Origin: Myxococcus hansupus
GTDB lineage: Bacteria; Myxococcota; Myxococcia; Myxococcales; Myxococcaceae
Assembly (NCBI RefSeq): GCF_000280925.3
Contig: NZ_CP012109.1
Location: forward strand, 1,736,001 to 1,800,000
DNA length: 64,000 nt
Direction of reading: 5' to 3'
Part shown: piece by piece, positions 8,962 to 17,141 of the stretch
Position numbering within the stretch: position 1 is the first letter of the stretch
Layout: the number at the start of each line of letters is the position of its first letter
Made by a program: the position numbers and the translations under genes
Notes under the pieces: generated by a model
What the model was told of the DNA's origin: nothing
Database searches by the model: none
What the model saw: only the letters and a program-made list of their open reading frames with translations

Positions 8962-9920
8962 GGGCGGAGGGGCTGGCGGAAGCCGACTTCGATGCGCTCG
9001 TAGAACAGGCTCCTGTCCTGGGCCAGCAACGAAGCCCCCAGCGCATCATCGAACTCGAAGGCTGGCGCGAAGAAGCGGCGAAGGTCCCTGCGGTTGTTGA
9101 GCTGCCGAAGCAGGATGGCGCAGCCGGGCCGCGTCTCGCGCGAGAGCAACCCAGCCCACTCCGCGACGAGGGCGTCGTCCGACCAGTCGAAGATGTTGGA
9201 CAAGGAGATGACCTGGAAGCGTCCCAGCCCGGGGACGTCGGGCAAGGCGCCCTGGACGAGCGTCAGTGCCACGGGGCCTGTCGCCCGCAGGTACTCGGGG
9301 GCGTCCGTGGCCAGATACCGGCCGAGCAGGACGTGCTGGAGAAACGGGTTGCGAGGCGCGTCCTCGCGCAGGAGGCCGCGCTCGAAGACGCGCTGGAAGT
9401 AGCCCGGATAGGAGCCGGGCTCCGCGTGCTGCGTCGCCGCGGGTCCGAACATCGCGTGCAGCAGCGGCGTGGCCAGCGCCAGCTCGAACGCCACCGGCCA
9501 GTAGGGCGAGTCGAACCAGCGCGTGCGCAGCGTGTCACGGTGTGACGCCGGGGTCTCCGGTGCGAAGAACGCGGCCACGTCGTGCGCGGGGGCGACGAAC
9601 TCCTCGATGAAGCGGCGCAAGGTGCGAAAGAGCCCTTCGAACGAACCCCGCTGGTTCAGCGCGCCGGGCGTTTCCGACTCCACGTTGAAGTCGGCCAGGG
9701 GGCGCTGGCCCAATCCCTCTGCTTTCTCGCGGACATGCGCGAGTTGACGCGGATTGAAGTCGAAGCCCACCAGCTCCATCGCCGGGTGTCTCCGCGCCAG
9801 CGTCAGCAGGGTGCAACCTCCCGAGGCCACCGTCAGCACGGCCTTCGCGTTCGTGTGCTCCACGAGCGCCAGCTCCACTGCCGCGTCCTCCCGGACGACT
9901 GCGAACTTCAGCGATTCCAT
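8958..9920 (-). CDS. DUF3419 / BtaA-like 3-amino-3-carboxypropyl transferase
   Basis: A 320-residue protein of the DUF3419 family, whose characterised members (BtaA) move the 3-amino-3-carboxypropyl group of S-adenosylmethionine onto diacylglycerol in betaine-lipid synthesis. Visible features are the methyltransferase-like nucleotide-binding segment LTVASGGCTLLTLARRHP with GFDFNPRQLAHVREKAEG, the central FARTL-like FEGLFRTLRRFIEEF, and the late ISLSNIFDWS motif. It is the first gene of the leftward operon and lies head to head with the desaturase gene, with at most about 25 bases between the starts. No BtaB methyltransferase is seen next to it, so the product may not be a betaine lipid. Confidence 0.75.
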   Translation of the reverse strand: MESLKFAVVREDAAVELALVEHTNAKAVLTVASGGCTLLTLARRHPAMELVGFDFNPRQLAHVREKAEGLGQRPLADFNVESETPGALNQRGSFEGLFRTLRRFIEEFVAPAHDVAAFFAPETPASHRDTLRTRWFDSPYWPVAFELALATPLLHAMFGPAATQHAEPGSYPGYFQRVFERGLLREDAPRNPFLQHVLLGRYLATDAPEYLRATGPVALTLVQGALPDVPGLGRFQVISLSNIFDWSDDALVAEWAGLLSRETRPGCAILLRQLNNRRDLRRFFAPAFEFDDALGASLLAQDRSLFYERIEVGFRQPLRP

Positions 9921-9945
9921 GCCATGGTTCTACCCCGGAACCCGC

Positions 9946-10878
9946 ATGCCGCTCATGACAGTCACCCTGGCCCCTTCACGGCTTCGCGAACTGGAGCAGG
10001 TCGATGCCCGGCACGTCCCGCGGCTGTTCGGCTTCCTGCTGCTCTACCTGGGCGCCGCCGCGCTGGCTGTCACGCTCGCGGGCCGAGACAGTCCACTCAT
10101 CGGGTGGCTCGCGCGCGCCGCGCTCTATCTGCTCGCCGCGGCTTCACTCCATGGCATCAGCCTCTTCACCCACGAGGCGGTTCACGGGGGCCTGGCCCGG
10201 CGGCCCTGGCTGAACCGCCTGGGCGGGATGGTCTGCGCGCTGCCGGTGCTCCAGAACTACGCCGCCTACAAAGTCCTTCATCTGCGTCACCACGCGGACC
10301 TGGGAGGAGGGAAGGACCCGGACCACTACGCCAACTACACGGGGCGTCGCTGGCTGGAGTTGCTCATGCACGTGGGCCGGTTGCTGCTGGGCTATCCGGC
10401 CTACATCACCCTGATTCCCATCCTGGGGTGGCGGCAAGGCACCGCCGCCGAGCGACGGTGGATTGAAGCCGAGGTCGGCCTGGCCGCGGTGGCCGTGGCG
10501 CTCGCCGTGGCCTTCATTCCAGGACAGGTGTTGCTGCATGCGTGGGCGATTCCGATGCTCCTCCTCAACACGATGGTGAATGTCCGAGGCATGAGCCAGC
10601 ACACGTTCCTGCCGGAGAGCGACCACCCCGTCCGGGGCACGCGCACCATCCTGTCCAACCCGGTGACGCGTTTCTTCATGTGCAACGAGAACTACCACCT
10701 GGAGCACCACCTGTATCCCCGCGTGCCCTGGTACAACCTGCCCGAGTTGCACCGGACGCTGCGCGCCGAACTCGTCGCCCAGGGGGCGCCCTTCATCCCG
10801 TCGTACGTCTCGTTCGTGCGTGGCGTCATCTCCGGCTCACTCCTCCGCGCGGCGAGGCCCGTGGCACCGGATGCGTAG
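9946..10878 (+). CDS. membrane fatty-acid desaturase / hydroxylase
   Basis: A di-iron membrane desaturase-hydroxylase of about 310 residues. All three histidine boxes are visible: HEAVHGG, HLRHHAD and NYHLEHHLYP. Hydrophobic segments flank them (LFGFLLLYLGAAALAV near the N-terminus and a pair before the third box). The family inserts double bonds or hydroxyl groups into acyl chains, carotenoids or sphingolipids at the cytoplasmic membrane; the substrate cannot be told. Start choice is uncertain: ATG 9946 has CGGAA five bases before it, while in-frame ATGs at 9919 and 9955 are alternatives. Its stop overlaps the start of the PAP2 gene by 8 bases, so the two are coupled. Confidence 0.85.
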   Translation: MPLMTVTLAPSRLRELEQVDARHVPRLFGFLLLYLGAAALAVTLAGRDSPLIGWLARAALYLLAAASLHGISLFTHEAVHGGLARRPWLNRLGGMVCALPVLQNYAAYKVLHLRHHADLGGGKDPDHYANYTGRRWLELLMHVGRLLLGYPAYITLIPILGWRQGTAAERRWIEAEVGLAAVAVALAVAFIPGQVLLHAWAIPMLLLNTMVNVRGMSQHTFLPESDHPVRGTRTILSNPVTRFFMCNENYHLEHHLYPRVPWYNLPELHRTLRAELVAQGAPFIPSYVSFVRGVISGSLLRAARPVAPDA

Positions 10879-11764
10879 CGGGCCGTATCTTCACGAGCTG
10901 CTGCTGGGCACCTTCGGCGTCATCCTGACGCTCGCGCTGCTGTTCATCGCGGGGCCCGCCGCGCCCGAGAGCCTGCAGTCCCTGCTGGCCCTCACGGCGT
11001 TCGCGGCGGGCGTGGGGTGGCTGGCGCGCAAGGATGGCGAGGCGCACGCCTTCCGCTTCCGGCTGATGTTCGCCTACGTGGCGACCTTCTTCTTGTATGC
11101 CTTCGTGGCGAAGTCCGTGCCGGCGCTCGGGCTGACGCCTCGGGACGATTTGCTGCTCGCGGCCGACTTGCGGCTCGTCGGGACCACGCCCGCCGCATGG
11201 CTCCAGCGCTGGAGCACGCCCTGGGTGAATGAGGTGTTCAGCGCGAGCTATCTCGCGTTCCACGGCTACCTCCACCTGGCCATGGCCTGGGCCGTGCTGG
11301 GGCCACGTGCGCGGGCGGAGCCATTCTTCGTCCAGGTCTTCTCGGCCTATGCCTTCGGCCTCGTGGGCTACTACGTGATGCCCGCGGTGGGGCCCTCCCT
11401 CGCCGCGCCGGAGCTGTTCACCATGCCCATCGAGGGTGGCCCCATCACCCGGCTGAACGCGGCGGTCGTGGCCCAGGGCTCGTCCACCTACGACCTCTTC
11501 CCCAGCCTGCACACGTACATCACGCTGGTCCTGCTACGTCATGACCGGGTCCATCATCCTTGGCGGTTCCGGCTGATGGTTCCCGTCGCCGTGGCCATCA
11601 TCGCGTCCACCTTGATGCTGCGTTACCACTATGCCGTGGACCTGCTCGCGGCCCTCGTGTGGTTCGCGCTCTTCAGCGCGCTCATGCCCTGGGCGATGCG
11701 CATCGAGCGCGAGGCGCGTGACGACCGCGCAGCCCGAGCAACGAAGACTCCACCCGCGAGGTGA
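10871..11764 (+). CDS. PAP2-superfamily phosphatase / phosphotransferase (Aur1/Ipt1 type)
   Basis: A 297-residue polytopic membrane protein. Motifs of the PAP2_3 group are present: GYYVMPAVGPS, FPSLHT (the PSLH block) and MLRYHYAVD (the C3 block with catalytic His and Asp). Members either remove lipid phosphates or transfer a phospho-headgroup between lipids, as in fungal Aur1 (inositol phosphorylceramide synthase). It starts at ATG 10871, inside the end of the desaturase gene, which supports a shared role in remodelling a membrane lipid. Together with the divergent BtaA-like operon it makes a five-gene lipid-type locus. Confidence 0.85.
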   Translation: MRSGPYLHELLLGTFGVILTLALLFIAGPAAPESLQSLLALTAFAAGVGWLARKDGEAHAFRFRLMFAYVATFFLYAFVAKSVPALGLTPRDDLLLAADLRLVGTTPAAWLQRWSTPWVNEVFSASYLAFHGYLHLAMAWAVLGPRARAEPFFVQVFSAYAFGLVGYYVMPAVGPSLAAPELFTMPIEGGPITRLNAAVVAQGSSTYDLFPSLHTYITLVLLRHDRVHHPWRFRLMVPVAVAIIASTLMLRYHYAVDLLAALVWFALFSALMPWAMRIEREARDDRAARATKTPPAR

Positions 11765-12006
11765 CGCCCGTCCCCTCGGGCGCCTCTCCCGAGGGTCTTG
11801 CTCTCTCTTCGAGGGCTCGCTTGCCGCGGCCATGTCGTTCGCAGTGACGGGCGGGACGGGGGCTGCTCCACCGCCGCGCTCACGTGCGTCCTGTCAGGCG
11901 CCCTCTGGTTGCGATGCGGCCCACCGGGAAGCAAAACCTGAGGGGCGGGGCGGAGGAGGGCCCATCGCGTAGGTCAGCGTCGTGGCCTGGAACATGGGGA
12001 GGGGAC

Positions 12007-13803
12007 ATGCGAACAAGGCTCAACGCGCGGGCGGGCAACTGCCTCCTCGCAATGGTGCTGGGAATGTGGAGCGGAGGGTCGTGGGCCGCCGAGGCGCCAA
12101 GGGCGCGAACGGTCGTCACACTGGCCTTCGATGACGGCCTCGAAGAGCAGCGACAAGTATTGGACATGCTCTCGGCCACGGGGCTGAAGGCGACCTTCTT
12201 CATCATCAGCGGGCGGGTAGGCCAGTCGAGCTACATGACTGTCGACGATTTGCGCCGCCTGGCCGCGGCCGGGCACGACGTCGCGGGACATTCACTGAAC
12301 CATGCGGAGCTGGCGCCCATGGCCCCCGAGGGCCAGCGGCAGGAGATTTGCGAGGACCGCCTGCGGCTGCTCAGTTGGGGCATGTCGCCGACCTCCTTCG
12401 CGTTTCCCTTTGGTTCGAACGACCTGGCGGTGAACCAGATGGCCGCGGCGTGCGGCTACAACGCCGCGCGTGACGTACGAGGCCTGGTGGACACCTGTGG
12501 CTCCTGCCCGGTGGCCGAAACGATTCCACCCTTCGACCCCTACGAAATCCGCACGCCCGCCACGGTGACGCGCGACGACGGATTGGAGCAGATGAAGGCC
12601 TGGGTGACCTCGGCGGAGGAGGCGGGGGGCGGCTGGGTGAATGTCGTCTTCCACTTCGTGGAGGCGGACTGCTCGAAGCGCACGTACTGCGTGCAGGCCG
12701 ACGTCCTCCGGGAGTTCATGGGCTGGCTCGCCCAACGCGCACCGATGGGGACCGAGGTGCGCACGGTGCGGGACATCATGGGGGGCGAGGTGCGGCCCGC
12801 CGTACACCCCGTGCCAAAGGAGCCCACGGACGCGTTGAAGAATCCTTCGCTCGAGGACGACGCGAATGGCGACGGCGTGCCCGACTGCTGGCAATTGGGC
12901 CCCGCCGAGACAGGCGCGGTGCGCGCCGAACGCTCGGCCGAGGCGCACACGGGGACCTGGTCCTACAGGCTCGAGCGCGCGGACGCGTCCGCGGGTGTCG
13001 CCTCGCTCCAGGTGCTGCGCGATGACGGCACCTGCGCGCCGGCCGTCATGCCGGGGCAGGGGAAGCGGGTGAGCGTCTGGTACCGCTCCAACACGGCGCT
13101 GTATCTGGAGGCGGCCGTGAAGGGCGCGGATGGGATGTGGAAGGCGTGGGAGCGTGGACCGAGCCTCCCGGCCGCGGAGGCCTGGACGGAGGCGACCTGG
13201 GAGCTGCCAATGGGGCTGCCCGCGGGCGTTCAAGGGCTGAGCGTGGGCGTCGCCTTGGACGGGGTGGGGTGGGCGCTGGTGGATGACTTCGCGCTGGCGG
13301 ACGCGGTCGCACCCTCGGCGCGTCTGGTGTTGGAGGCTCCCAAGGGTGGAGAGACCTTCGTCGTGGGCCAGGAGGTGGACGTGAAGTGGTCCACGTTGGG
13401 CGAGGTGGGGACGCTCGACCTGGCGTACTCCACGGACGCGAGCGCCCACTGGGTGTCGGTGGCCACCGCGGTGAACAACACGGGGCACTTCGTCTGGCGT
13501 GTGCCCGACGTGCCGAGCCATGAGGCGATGTTGCGCATCGCCAGCACCACGGACGGGGCGGTGTCGGACATGAGCGACGCGCCCTTCCGCATCCAGGCCG
13601 CGAACTCGCCGCCGGGGACCGATGAGCCGCCACCCGTGGAGGAGCCTCCGGGGAAGCCGCCTCACGATGAGGTCCTCGGTGAGGGGCAAGCGGTTGGTGA
13701 GAGCGGTGGGTGCCGGGGGGATGCCACGGGGACGGGACATCTGGCGCTCGCGGTGGCCGGAGGACTCTTCGCCCTGACGCGCTCACGAGGCCGGCGGAAA
13801 TGA
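12007..13803 (+). CDS. secreted NodB-type polysaccharide deacetylase with MYXO-CTERM-like tail
   Basis: A 598-residue exported protein. A signal peptide (cleavage likely after GSWA) is followed by a NodB deacetylase domain: TLAFDDG (Asp42, Asp43), ATFFII, HSLNH (His95 and His99) and FPFGSND. These are the metal-binding and catalytic positions of carbohydrate esterase family 4, so it should deacetylate an N-acetylated glycan outside the cytoplasm. The middle (about 275-440) resembles a carbohydrate-binding module introduced by a thrombospondin-type calcium loop (NPSLEDDANGDGVPDCW). An Ig-like repeat (PKGGETFVVGQEVDVKW) comes next, then a proline-rich linker. The end has Gly-Cys, a hydrophobic helix and RSRGRRK, the pattern of MYXO-CTERM sorting tails. 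Start ATG 12007 follows GAGGGGAC. Confidence 0.88.
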   Translation: MRTRLNARAGNCLLAMVLGMWSGGSWAAEAPRARTVVTLAFDDGLEEQRQVLDMLSATGLKATFFIISGRVGQSSYMTVDDLRRLAAAGHDVAGHSLNHAELAPMAPEGQRQEICEDRLRLLSWGMSPTSFAFPFGSNDLAVNQMAAACGYNAARDVRGLVDTCGSCPVAETIPPFDPYEIRTPATVTRDDGLEQMKAWVTSAEEAGGGWVNVVFHFVEADCSKRTYCVQADVLREFMGWLAQRAPMGTEVRTVRDIMGGEVRPAVHPVPKEPTDALKNPSLEDDANGDGVPDCWQLGPAETGAVRAERSAEAHTGTWSYRLERADASAGVASLQVLRDDGTCAPAVMPGQGKRVSVWYRSNTALYLEAAVKGADGMWKAWERGPSLPAAEAWTEATWELPMGLPAGVQGLSVGVALDGVGWALVDDFALADAVAPSARLVLEAPKGGETFVVGQEVDVKWSTLGEVGTLDLAYSTDASAHWVSVATAVNNTGHFVWRVPDVPSHEAMLRIASTTDGAVSDMSDAPFRIQAANSPPGTDEPPPVEEPPGKPPHDEVLGEGQAVGESGGCRGDATGTGHLALAVAGGLFALTRSRGRRK

Positions 13804-13891
13804 GCGCGAGGGCGTGGGGCGCTGACCCATGCGACAGGGTCAGTGCCCCCGCGCTCATCGCGGTCGCGCTCCCAGGCTGTCCTGGGGGGCC

Positions 13892-14482
13892 TCACATCCC
13901 GAGCCGGCGGACGAGCTCCGCCGGCACGGGGTAGACGGTTTCGGGGGGCAGGAGCCGTGAGGCTTGCTCCGCGCGGCCGGTGTCCAGGTGCTTGCGCAGC
14001 TTCTGCACGAGCGGCGTCAAGTCCGTGATGGAGACAATCCAGTCCTCCACGAAGCGTTCGATGATGGCGCGGCCCAGCCCCACCTGGATGCTGTCATGGG
14101 GCAGGCCCGCGCCACGCAGGGTGCGCTCGGGGTCCCACTGGACATGGACGGGCGCGGTGTCGAAGGCCGCGCGCCACGCTGCCGGGGAGCCGTGGGCCTT
14201 CGGCTCATAGGCGGTGAGGACTCCGTGCCCCAAGGCGGTTTCCCAGCCACTGCGCTGGATGCGCACCGCCAGCGTGCGCTCCTGTCCGCTTTTGCGGCCC
14301 CAGTTGGAGCGGTGCATGAGCCACAGGAAGCTGGGTTTTATCCAGGTCATGCGACCGGTGGAGAAGGGCGGACCGAACTTCTGCCGCGCCACGGCCACAT
14401 CCGCGATGGCGTCCGGATACGCCTGATACATCACGATGGAGGTCCGGTCGAAGTGGGCACGGACCTCCCGCTGCGCGCTCAT
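13892..14482 (-). CDS. DUF4291-family protein
   Basis: A 196-residue protein matching the DUF4291 family, recognised from [17 protein letters not shown] near the N-terminus, the [16 protein letters not shown] segment and [11 protein letters not shown]. No reaction is known for the family. The start at 14482 is chosen because GGGAGG precedes it at normal spacing. Nothing nearby indicates its role: the genes on both sides are on the other strand. Confidence 0.85.
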   Translation of the reverse strand: MSAQREVRAHFDRTSIVMYQAYPDAIADVAVARQKFGPPFSTGRMTWIKPSFLWLMHRSNWGRKSGQERTLAVRIQRSGWETALGHGVLTAYEPKAHGSPAAWRAAFDTAPVHVQWDPERTLRGAGLPHDSIQVGLGRAIIERFVEDWIVSITDLTPLVQKLRKHLDTGRAEQASRLLPPETVYPVPAELVRRLGM

Positions 14483-14700
14483 GTCCGCGTCTCCCTCCCA
14501 CCCTGCTGGCGCGAGTCCCGCATCATGGCGAGCATGGTAGCAGGCCCGCTCTGCCGCGCTGGACACGCATTCCGGTCGACACGTCGAACTCGCGGAGTGG
14601 GTTGCGCTCGAAGGCCGCGGCCAGCGCGAAGCAGGCCTCCGCATTGGGGGATGTCTGGGGGCGTGACACGCACAGGCGCTGTCGCCGTAGACTTCAGGAC

Positions 14701-15051
14701 ATGCTGGCGGACGGACTCATTGAGTTGATGCGGGGCGTTCTGGAGACCTACTCGGACAGGAGCCGTTTTGGCGCCGCCGGACTGGTGGTGTTGCTGGGCC
14801 TGGGCGTGTTGCTGGGGGCGGGCAGCCTTGCCATCTCCTCCGAGCCGCTCATCGAGGACGTCGGGCTGGCATGGACCGTGGGATTGCTGTCCCCCTTCGT
14901 CGTGGCCGCCATCGTGGCGGGCTTCCGCAAGGTGAAGCTGTGGGATTGGCAGCTCCGGTTCGACCTGGAGCGCTTCGGAGCGGCCTTCTGCGTCACGACG
15001 GGCTTCGTGCTGGCCCGCTTCGTCGGGGTCCTGCTGCTCGCCGGGGGCTGA
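14701..15051 (+). CDS. small integral membrane protein, unknown
   Basis: A 116-residue protein with three hydrophobic segments: [37 protein letters not shown] and [15 protein letters not shown]. Between the last two lies an amphipathic cytoplasmic-type stretch ([17 protein letters not shown]). I do not recognise the family. The ATG at 14701 is chosen because CAGGAC precedes it and the upstream frame has no conserved character. It ends 44 bases before the convergent phosphoesterase gene. Confidence 0.6.
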   Translation: MLADGLIELMRGVLETYSDRSRFGAAGLVVLLGLGVLLGAGSLAISSEPLIEDVGLAWTVGLLSPFVVAAIVAGFRKVKLWDWQLRFDLERFGAAFCVTTGFVLARFVGVLLLAGG

Positions 15052-15094
15052 GGCAAGAATCCTTCGTTTCGGCCCCCGGCCTGGGGTCAAGTGG

Positions 15095-16605
15095 CTACGG
15101 TTTCGTCGCGCTTCCCGCGCGGAAGGCGTCGAGCCGCTGACTGACGTCCCGCATGTATTGCTCCGCCTCCGCGCGCGTTTGAATCGCCTTCACTCGTGCG
15201 AGGATCGCCTGTCGCTCCGTGGGTTGCGACAGCTCCAGGTCGGTGCGCATCGCGAGGTGCAGGAAGGAAGGCAGGTGGCCTTCGCTCACTGAATCGGTCG
15301 GTGCGGGGCGCTTCAGGGGCTGCTGTTCGGGGGCCGGCGCACCGGCGAAATCCGCCGGCACTTGGAGGCGTTCGGGGCAATCCGTCCTTGGACTGGCCAA
15401 GGTCGCGAGCGGCGCCACACTGTTCGCGTTCGCGTCGCGCTGGGTCATCGGCGCGAGGCCGAAGAGGGACTCGACCGTCGCGGGGACCGAGGCGTGGTCG
15501 TACAGCCGATGGTCAATGACATTCCTGGCGATCCACGGCGAGACGACGACCGCGGGGACCCGGACGCCGTACTGCTGGAAGGTGAACCCATACTTGTTGA
15601 CGGCCGCGGGCATCACCCGCGCGTCGCCAGGGGACGGGGCAGGGGGCGGCGTCACGTGGTCGTAGAAGCCGCCGTGCTCGTCCCAGGTGACGATGAGCAG
15701 GCTTTCGTTCCAGACGGGCGAGTTGCGGATGGCCTCATAGGTGGCCTTGATGAGCAGCTCGCCCTTGCGGACATCGTCCCGTGGATGCTGCGAATTGCCA
15801 CCGGCGTATGAGTCATTCACCACGTCGCCGTAGTTCGGCTCGATGAAGGTGTACTGGGCGACGGGGCGCTCCTGGAGATCACTCGCGAAGCGGTCGAACG
15901 GGCGGATGTCGTGCGAGCGGACACCCTGCATGGCCTGGGTGATGCAGAGTCCTCCCGCCGAGTAGACCGCCCACGACAACTGGGGTTGGGTGAAGAGCGT
16001 GCCGCCCTCGAATCTGAAGCCTCCTTCCAGGTTCGCCTCCCATTCGACGATCTCCGTCATGCTGGGGCTGTGGTCGAGGCCGCCGGCCGATGCGGCGTTC
16101 ACGAAGAACCGGTTGGGCCAGGTGGGGCCCGGAAGAGATGAGAACCACTGGTCACACACGGCGAACTCCCGCGCGAGCGCCGTGAGTACCGGGAGCTGCT
16201 CGGGGGCGTAGCACTTCATCAGTTCGCCAGGGTCGATATCGCCAACCTGGGCCTCCTTCGCGGCGGCGACATAGCTGTCGACGAAGCCTGACTGGGTGAT
16301 GGGGGATAGTTGGAATCAGGGAGTGGTTTGTGGCCACCCGGTGCGGTCACATCAATCCCCGTGAGCTGCAAGAGCACATCCGCGAAGTCGTGATGGGGGC
16401 CCACGGGCATCGTGTTGTGTGCCGGGCTCGTCACCGGGTACGGGACGCCGCTGTAGGTATTGAACTCGTCACCCCTCAGTCCGGCGAGCCGCGTCTGCTG
16501 GCCGGTCACCGCGTCAGTACCCGTGATGCCAGAGAAGCCGAGCATGTGGTCGAAGGAACGGTTCTCCATCATCAAGACGAAGACGTGTCGAATGGGAGCG
16601 GCCAT
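15095..16605 (-). pseudogene. phospholipase C-type phosphoesterase, frameshifted
   Basis: Two frames add up to an alkaline-phosphatase-superfamily phosphoesterase of the non-hemolytic phospholipase C / acid phosphatase kind, about 500 residues in all. The front frame gives HVFVLMMENRSFDHMLGF, the N-terminal metal-binding block with ENRSFD. The second gives GPTWPNRFF and TWDEHGGFYDHVTPP, the C-terminal metal block. The join is at a run of five G on the plus strand (16301-16305): one extra base would continue NYPP into ITQSGFVDSY without a break. ATG 16605 is preferred over ATG 16647, which has no ribosome site. No clear signal peptide is visible. One lost homopolymer base could be a sequencing error. 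Confidence 0.85.
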
Positions 16606-16707
16606 GAGAAGCCTGCCTTGTTGTTGGGTGTTTGTTTTGATTGCCATTTTCGCGAACGCACGTCAATGCCGCTCGGTTCGTGGTTCGCGTGTGTCAATAG
16701 ACGCGTT

Positions 16708-16738
16708 TGACGTGTCAGCGAACGTGGCTGACGCGTCA
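16708..16738. promoter_or_regulatory. inverted repeat, possible operator
   Basis: TGACGTGTCAGC (16708-16719) and GCTGACGCGTCA (16727-16738) form a 12-bp dyad with one G-T mismatch and a 7-base centre. The right arm contains the perfect palindrome TGACGCGTCA. The site lies about 100 bases upstream of the leftward phosphoesterase start and just before the decayed relative on the other strand. It may be a regulator site for the phosphoesterase gene. Confidence 0.4.
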
Positions 16739-16743
16739 CATCC

Positions 16744-17005
16744 GTGGGGCTGGACTCGTACCGCGGTGACGTGATGCAGAGTCCTTGCTTCAAACGGTTG
16801 GCACAGCAGGGCATCTCCCTGCGCAATTCCTTTGGCGTGATGCATCCCTTGCAAACCAACTGCATTGCGTCGATTGCTGGGGCGCTTTGCAATGTCACAC
16901 TCGACTCAGCGGCCCCTCGTCGACCTCGTCGAAGAGTCACCGGGGGCTGACGTGGAAGGCGTACATGCAGAGCTACATCCCGCGGAACGCGCCCGGGTCG
17001 CCCAG
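16744..17005 (+). pseudogene. decayed phosphoesterase fragment
   Basis: Three consecutive frames on the plus strand carry pieces of a second alkaline-phosphatase-superfamily phosphoesterase. These are SPCFKRLAQQGISLRNSFGV followed by MHPLQTNCIASIAGALCNVT (16770s to 16900s), then LVDLVEES, then RGLTWKAYMQSYIPRNAP. In intact relatives these blocks follow each other in that order. At least one frame change is needed (around 16935), and both the catalytic front and the whole C-terminal half are missing, so this is a genuine remnant rather than one reading error. It faces the full-length phosphoesterase gene. The sequence after 17005 up to the S9 peptidase stop shows no clear gene, though a leftward frame ending at about 16975 has coding-like codon use. 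Confidence 0.6.
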
Positions 17006-17141
17006 CCCGAGGCGGGTGGGAAGATTCACCTCCGCGAGGGCCGGTACGTGTCGCTTCCGGATGGAGAGGCCGGGTGCCGCGGTCTCCCCGTCGACAGAGC
17101 GCCAGTCCGAGAGGATGCGTTGAGCCGCGGCGGCGCGGGGC

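Noticed and set aside
16975-17130. A leftward coding-like frame (ending GLGDPGAFRGM) after the S9 peptidase
   Set aside because: It has fair codon use but no start codon, no recognisable family and competing frames on the other strand, so it is not listed as a gene.
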